A model generated the notes under the pieces. It ran no database searches. It saw only the letters and a program-made list of their open reading frames with translations, and had not been told where the DNA came from. Below are positions 60,438 to 64,000 of a stretch of DNA of 64,000 nt, piece after piece. Positions within the stretch are counted from its first letter, which is position 1. Each line of letters opens with the position of its first letter. Source of the stretch: Ephydatia muelleri (taxonomy: Eukaryota; Porifera; Demospongiae; Spongillida; Spongillidae); contig JABACO010000001.1 in the NCBI GenBank assembly GCA_013339895.1, forward strand, positions 8,784,020 through 8,848,019, read 5' to 3'. A program made the translations under genes and the position numbers.

Positions 60438-60929
60438 GAATCAACACCTATATCGCCAATATTATCACCTTTGTTACATGCCGCTACCTCTGGCTCTTTT
60501 ATCTTCGCCGTACAAGTAAATCCAAACTTAGTTAACGATAGTAATGTACGTGCACCTTGCATGCAGGGAGCCTTGGACGAAGCCATGGCTTGTCCAAACA
60601 AATTTGGCGTCATTGTGACGTAAATATTTTTAACCCCTTACGGAAGACAGTATTAATCAAGAGAGGAGTGACGCGTTCGACAAAGCCATTAGAGGACTGG
60701 AGGCACACAGGCTGCTAAATACATGTACGTGTGCATACACATATTGGGGGGGGGGGGGGGGTGGGGGCCAAGCGCTGACGCAGGGGGGGCCAAGCCCCCT
60801 CCAGCCCCCCCCCCCCCCCCCCCCCCCCTAGCTCCGCCACTGCCTACGTTCAGCAATTTTGGTTTTGAAGTGTTCTTTTGTAATACTGCTGTCCATTTCT
60901 GTGTTAGGTGGTTGTGGATAAACCGAACT

Positions 60930-61672
60930 TGAAGAGGACTGCATATGTGGAACTGTTGGACAAGTGGAACTGTAGAGGACTGGACAGGTGGAACTGAAGA
61001 GGACTGGACACTTGGAACTGTAGAGGACTGGACACTTGGAACTGTAGAGGACTGGACACTTGGAACTGTAGAGGACTGGACACGTGGAACTGAAGAGGAC
61101 TGGACACGTGGAACTGAAGAGGACTGGACACGTGGAACTGAAGAGGACTGGACACTTGGAACTGTAGAGGACTGGACATGTGGAACTGTAGAGGACTGAA
61201 CACTTGGAACTGTAGAGGACTGGACATGTGGAACTGTAGAGGACTGGACACGTGGAACTGTAGAGGACTGGACATGTGGAACTGTAGAGGACTGGACATG
61301 TGGAACTGTAGAGGACTGAACACTTGGAACTGTAGAGGACTGGACATGTGGAACTGTAGAGGACTGGACACATGGAACTGAAGAGGACTGGACACGTGGA
61401 ACTAAAGAGGACTGGACAGGTGGAACTGAAGAGGACTGGACAAGAGGACTGGACACGTGGAACTAAAGAGGACTGGACACGTGGAACTGAAGAGGACTGG
61501 ACAAGAGGACTGGACACGTGGAACTAAAGAGGACTGGACACGTGGAACTAAAGAGGAGGACGCGTGGAACTGAAGAGGACTGGACAAGAGGACTGGACAC
61601 GTGGAACTGAAGAGGACTGGACAAGAGGACTGGACACGTGGAACTGAAGAGGACTGGACGTGTGGAACCATT
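60930..61672. repeat. 24-bp minisatellite, ~30 units
   Basis: The unit is GTGGAACTGAAGAGGACTGGACA plus one base, with TT/TG/CG and GAAG/GTAG variants and some 15-bp partial units (GACAAGAGGACTGG) after 61430. Because 24 is a multiple of three, reading frames stay open in several frames on both strands (up to 255 codons, e.g. SSTVPHVQ repeats). There is no other evidence of a gene. It starts ~80 bp from the hAT right end. Confidence 0.85.
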
Positions 61673-61804
61673 ATTGCAGACAGCTCCTTGATTGCGGTCC
61701 TCGCAAAACCACAGTCAACAAAGATTGAACTCATGAATCTATGTGAACAAGTTGTAATTGTGTAAGGACTAGACTACTTGCAATTGGCATTATTATGTGT
61801 GTAG

Positions 61805-61805
<1 letters not shown>

Positions 61806-61848
<43 letters not shown>
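61806..61848. repeat. G43 homopolymer
   Basis: Uninterrupted 43-G run in non-coding sequence. Confidence 0.85.
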
Positions 61849-61849
<1 letters not shown>

Positions 61850-61973
61850 TTTGTCTATGAATACTTGGCATTATTGTGAGGGTGTGTGTCTATACACGTG
61901 TATCCACACGTCACTGCATGTCAGTATGTTATGGAACAGTTTTTTGCCATACTGCCACAAGCATTCACATTAA

Positions 61974-62704
61974 CACCGCGTCCGCGAGTAAAGTGGGTCA
62001 GAATTGAGGGGAAACTAAAAACCTAAAAGATCCGCTAACAATAGAATCACAGGTACTAGTTGTAAAATAAGTAGGGTAGCCTTTTACACGATGTTCGCAT
62101 TATAATTTATAACAGCTGCAACTATCACAGTTTTGATGCACGCACTTTAAATAAACTAGTTCGGTACTATGCTTATCATTTTATCATTTTACACCCCTTC
62201 CCTTCTTTACTGTAAATTCATAAGCATGCATAAGTAATCTATATCAATGCAGCTCTTGGTTTCCCTGAAAATAAAAATTATGTGTACATGCAGACTCGCA
62301 AAGCAGCGTGCAAAGCAACAAAGTTAAACCGCATGCGATAATGTATAGCGTTCTATAGACACGATACAACACATGCACACAGTAAATAAAATACATTGCA
62401 TATGATTGAAAAAGCATTGAAATGTTTTAAAAGTTCAACTTGGCTTATACAATAAAATGTGATTATTGCCGTTTTTCTATGATGATGAAATATGGTTTCA
62501 TCGACATAGACCACTTTTATATCGCCGCATTTGTAGCATCCAGCAAGTTGAATGATCTCTCACAAAATGCATCCAATGTTGTCTCAAGAGTTGTACTTCC
62601 ACATTCATGTATTTGAAAAGAAAAATACTCATCAGCGGACCTTTTAGTTTTTTTTCTTCCCCCAAAAACGGCCTAAATTGACCCACTTTACTCGCGGACG
62701 CAGT
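61974..62704. mobile_element. 731-bp MITE flanked by TTAA
   Basis: The left end is CACCGCGTCCGCGAGTAAAG and the right end, on the minus strand, CACTGCGTCCGCGAGTAAAG, with the match continuing ~27 bp in total. TTAA flanks both sides (61970-61973; 62705-62708). A TTAA duplication is typical of piggyBac-like and Kolobok-like elements. The interior is AT-rich and non-coding. Confidence 0.75.
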
Positions 62705-62886
62705 GTTAATATATTTGCTTTTGGGGGGTGGGGGCATCCATGTGTGCGTATGACAGCATGTGAGTGCTGTCTTAATTTGAATTTTTTTCCCCTCTCCACA
62801 GATAGATTGCAAGGCATCAAATCTTTCGATGTTATGTATTTGGGATAAATTGGGTATTGGCTTCACTGCCGTATTATTGGCTGAAC

Positions 62887-62925
62887 CATAGATATAACAA
62901 TATCCATAATAATGTTATATCTATG
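62887..62925. mobile_element. 39-bp hairpin element with 7-bp target duplication
   Basis: The arms CATAGATATAAC and GTTATATCTATG enclose a 15-bp loop. GCTGAAC occurs directly before (62880-62886) and after (62926-62932). It shares the CATAGATAT end with the 31-bp hairpin at 51736-51766. Confidence 0.6.
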
Positions 62926-62932
62926 GCTGAAC

Positions 62933-64000
62933 TAAATATTCCATCATTAAGCCTGTTACACACACACGTGATGTGATTATGTAACCATGGCGATTATAAA
63001 ATTCTGCGTGGCAAATACTTTAATTTGATACCATACTTGAGCACGTGTGTTGTAAGGCTCGTGAGCAATGAGCAAAAGTTTAAATGAACAGTTATCCATG
63101 CCTTAACTCCCCTGAGTACATTTCCCACCATCCTCACTTACAATGAGATCATTTTACTCCATTAGCAACATGTTTGCGGGACTCTGCAACTACTACTGCT
63201 ATCCCAGCTGTCGAACAAGATTCATCAAGGATGGCAAGAGTAAGTGTCACAGTTATATCTAAAGCCGCAGGCAATCCCCTCTCCCATCTTGCTACCAGGA
63301 CTTGATCATGAATTAGCCATTACAATAATTACAGTACAATAACAATTTGATTACATACAAAAATCAAAGTGGTATTTTTTAATTATGTAATTGATTTTTT
63401 TCTTTCTCTAGATTTTATATGCATATAATCGTTCTCACAAAATGTATTTGCTTCCTTTAGTGAGGGTGTGGCTATATGCCAAACTAGTTAACTAGCCAGA
63501 TAGTAAATTAGCATGGATAGATTTACTTCCCCTACATTTGCTACTGCATGTATAATCAATCAACTGTAGCTTAAACTCTGTAACTTCATTTAACCCATGT
63601 GAGCACAAGGCATGAACTAATTTTGACAATGGGTCATCTGTACTGCAAATGCAATTAACTTAGACACATGATATTTCGATTGTTGATCGAACTAATATGT
63701 ACGATAAGGAGTGCACAAACTAGTTAACTAAGGCAGGCACTTGTAATTCTATAGCATAAGACGTAATGTACTGCAATGTGCAAACATATGATATAATTAT
63801 TGCTGAATAGATGGGGGCACCTTCCCCAGTAATCATAGGGGGCACCGAGCCGTTCAGTAATCACTTATTCCCTTTAGGTGAATAACTGGGACTCAAGAGG
63901 AGGGTGGGAAGTGGAGGAGGGAAATCAAGTGTGTATTTGATGGTTTTACATGCAGCAGAGAATGTTTATAATAATACAGTGACATATTGTACGATGAGGA
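62933..64000. other. No gene recognised
   Basis: AT-rich unique sequence to the end of the window. No frame over 60 residues and no paired splice sites with coding character were found. Confidence 0.5.

Larger units (their letters stand above)
56852..60613 (-). pseudogene. TTF-type hAT transposase, split by a retrotransposon and lacking its catalytic core
   Basis: The first part runs from ATG 60613 (MTPNLFGQAMASSK) to 60443. The frame resumes without loss after the gypsy insertion at 58172 (APEIPNGTNASTSV) and continues to the stop at 56852. The N-terminus is Ser/Thr-rich and low complexity, with an acidic/Gln run. Next comes a TTF-type zinc finger (SWLEAYGWLEW, LFCYPCWIF, HSNFKKC, LVKHANSLDH) and the start of the DUF4371-like region (LAAGGLAFRGHDES). 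This passes directly to the hAT dimerisation motif (YSSAACERNFSGLKF). The RNase H-like catalytic domain between them is missing, so the product could bind DNA but not transpose. Apart from the insertion, the frame is open throughout. Confidence 0.85.
52566..60842 (-). mobile_element. hAT transposon (TTF-type) hosting two nested insertions
   Basis: The left end is CACTGGCGGAGCCAGG at 52566. The right end, on the minus strand, is CAGTGGCGGAGCTAGG, ending at 60842. A perfect 8-bp target duplication, CCTACGTT, flanks it (52558-52565 and 60843-60850), as expected for hAT. The transposase is on the minus strand. A DDE transposon (52775-56594) sits ~200 bp inside the left end and a Ty3/gypsy remnant (58178-60437) lies in the transposase coding region. 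Removing both leaves a ~2.2-kb element. G/C homopolymers (60746-60761, 60805-60828) expand the right end. Confidence 0.9.

Noticed and set aside
60945..61517. Ser/Val/Pro/Gln repeat proteins (163-255 residues) on either strand
   Set aside because: Several overlapping frames are equally open because the unit is 24 bp. Nothing favours one as a gene.
1..64000. tRNA or rRNA genes, bacterial-type operators, terminators or riboswitches
   Set aside because: No cloverleaf-compatible sequence with conserved A/B boxes was recognised by eye, and the sequence is eukaryotic. A covariance-model search would be decisive.

Overview
This window is eukaryotic, from an animal, most likely a marine invertebrate and possibly a demosponge. 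Its genes are split into short exons with GT..AG borders and small introns. Microsatellites, minisatellites and transposons are abundant, and nothing bacterial is visible (no operons, no Shine-Dalgarno spacing). The host genes that can be recognised are an immunoglobulin/fibronectin-III receptor with a tyrosine-kinase N-lobe exon, and a COR-like protein ending in a Death domain. Both types are typical of sponges and other early-branching animals. The species assignment is inference.

Layout. 1-10.3 kb is almost purely repetitive: a 33-bp minisatellite, a ~336-bp repeat, a snapback MITE, a 2.3-kb GTGTGATGTGTGCCT minisatellite interrupted by a 1.5-kb unique block, and a 1.2-kb MITE. 10.5-16.5 kb is one giant, partly degraded inverted repeat. 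17.5-25.8 kb holds a decayed zinc-finger gene remnant, a chromodomain-BED-hAT transposon (18654-21898), the broken tnp2 transposase gene of a CACTA/EnSpm element that this hAT truncated, and a divergently transcribed companion gene. 26.2-27.3 kb has exons of an unrecognised plus-strand gene. 28.0-30.0 kb is the COR/Death-domain gene (minus). 31.1-48.3 kb is the receptor-kinase locus (minus), with one truncated Ty3/gypsy copy in an intron and one nearly full-length copy (36131-40471) inserted into an ectodomain exon. 52566-60842 is a single hAT insertion carrying two later insertions: a 3.8-kb DDE transposon with 484-bp inverted repeats and a deleted Ty3/gypsy element. All three have exact target-site duplications. 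60.9-64 kb holds a 24-bp minisatellite, a TTAA-flanked MITE and sparse unique DNA.

The most striking items are: (1) the three-element nest with every target duplication preserved; (2) the chromodomain-hAT that truncated a metazoan CACTA transposase; (3) the retrotransposon inside a receptor-kinase exon; (4) two hairpin elements of only 31 and 39 bp, each with a perfect 7-bp direct repeat at its borders and a shared end sequence; and (5) the giant inverted repeat. Exon borders, element ends and duplications were read by eye. No alignment or database search was possible.
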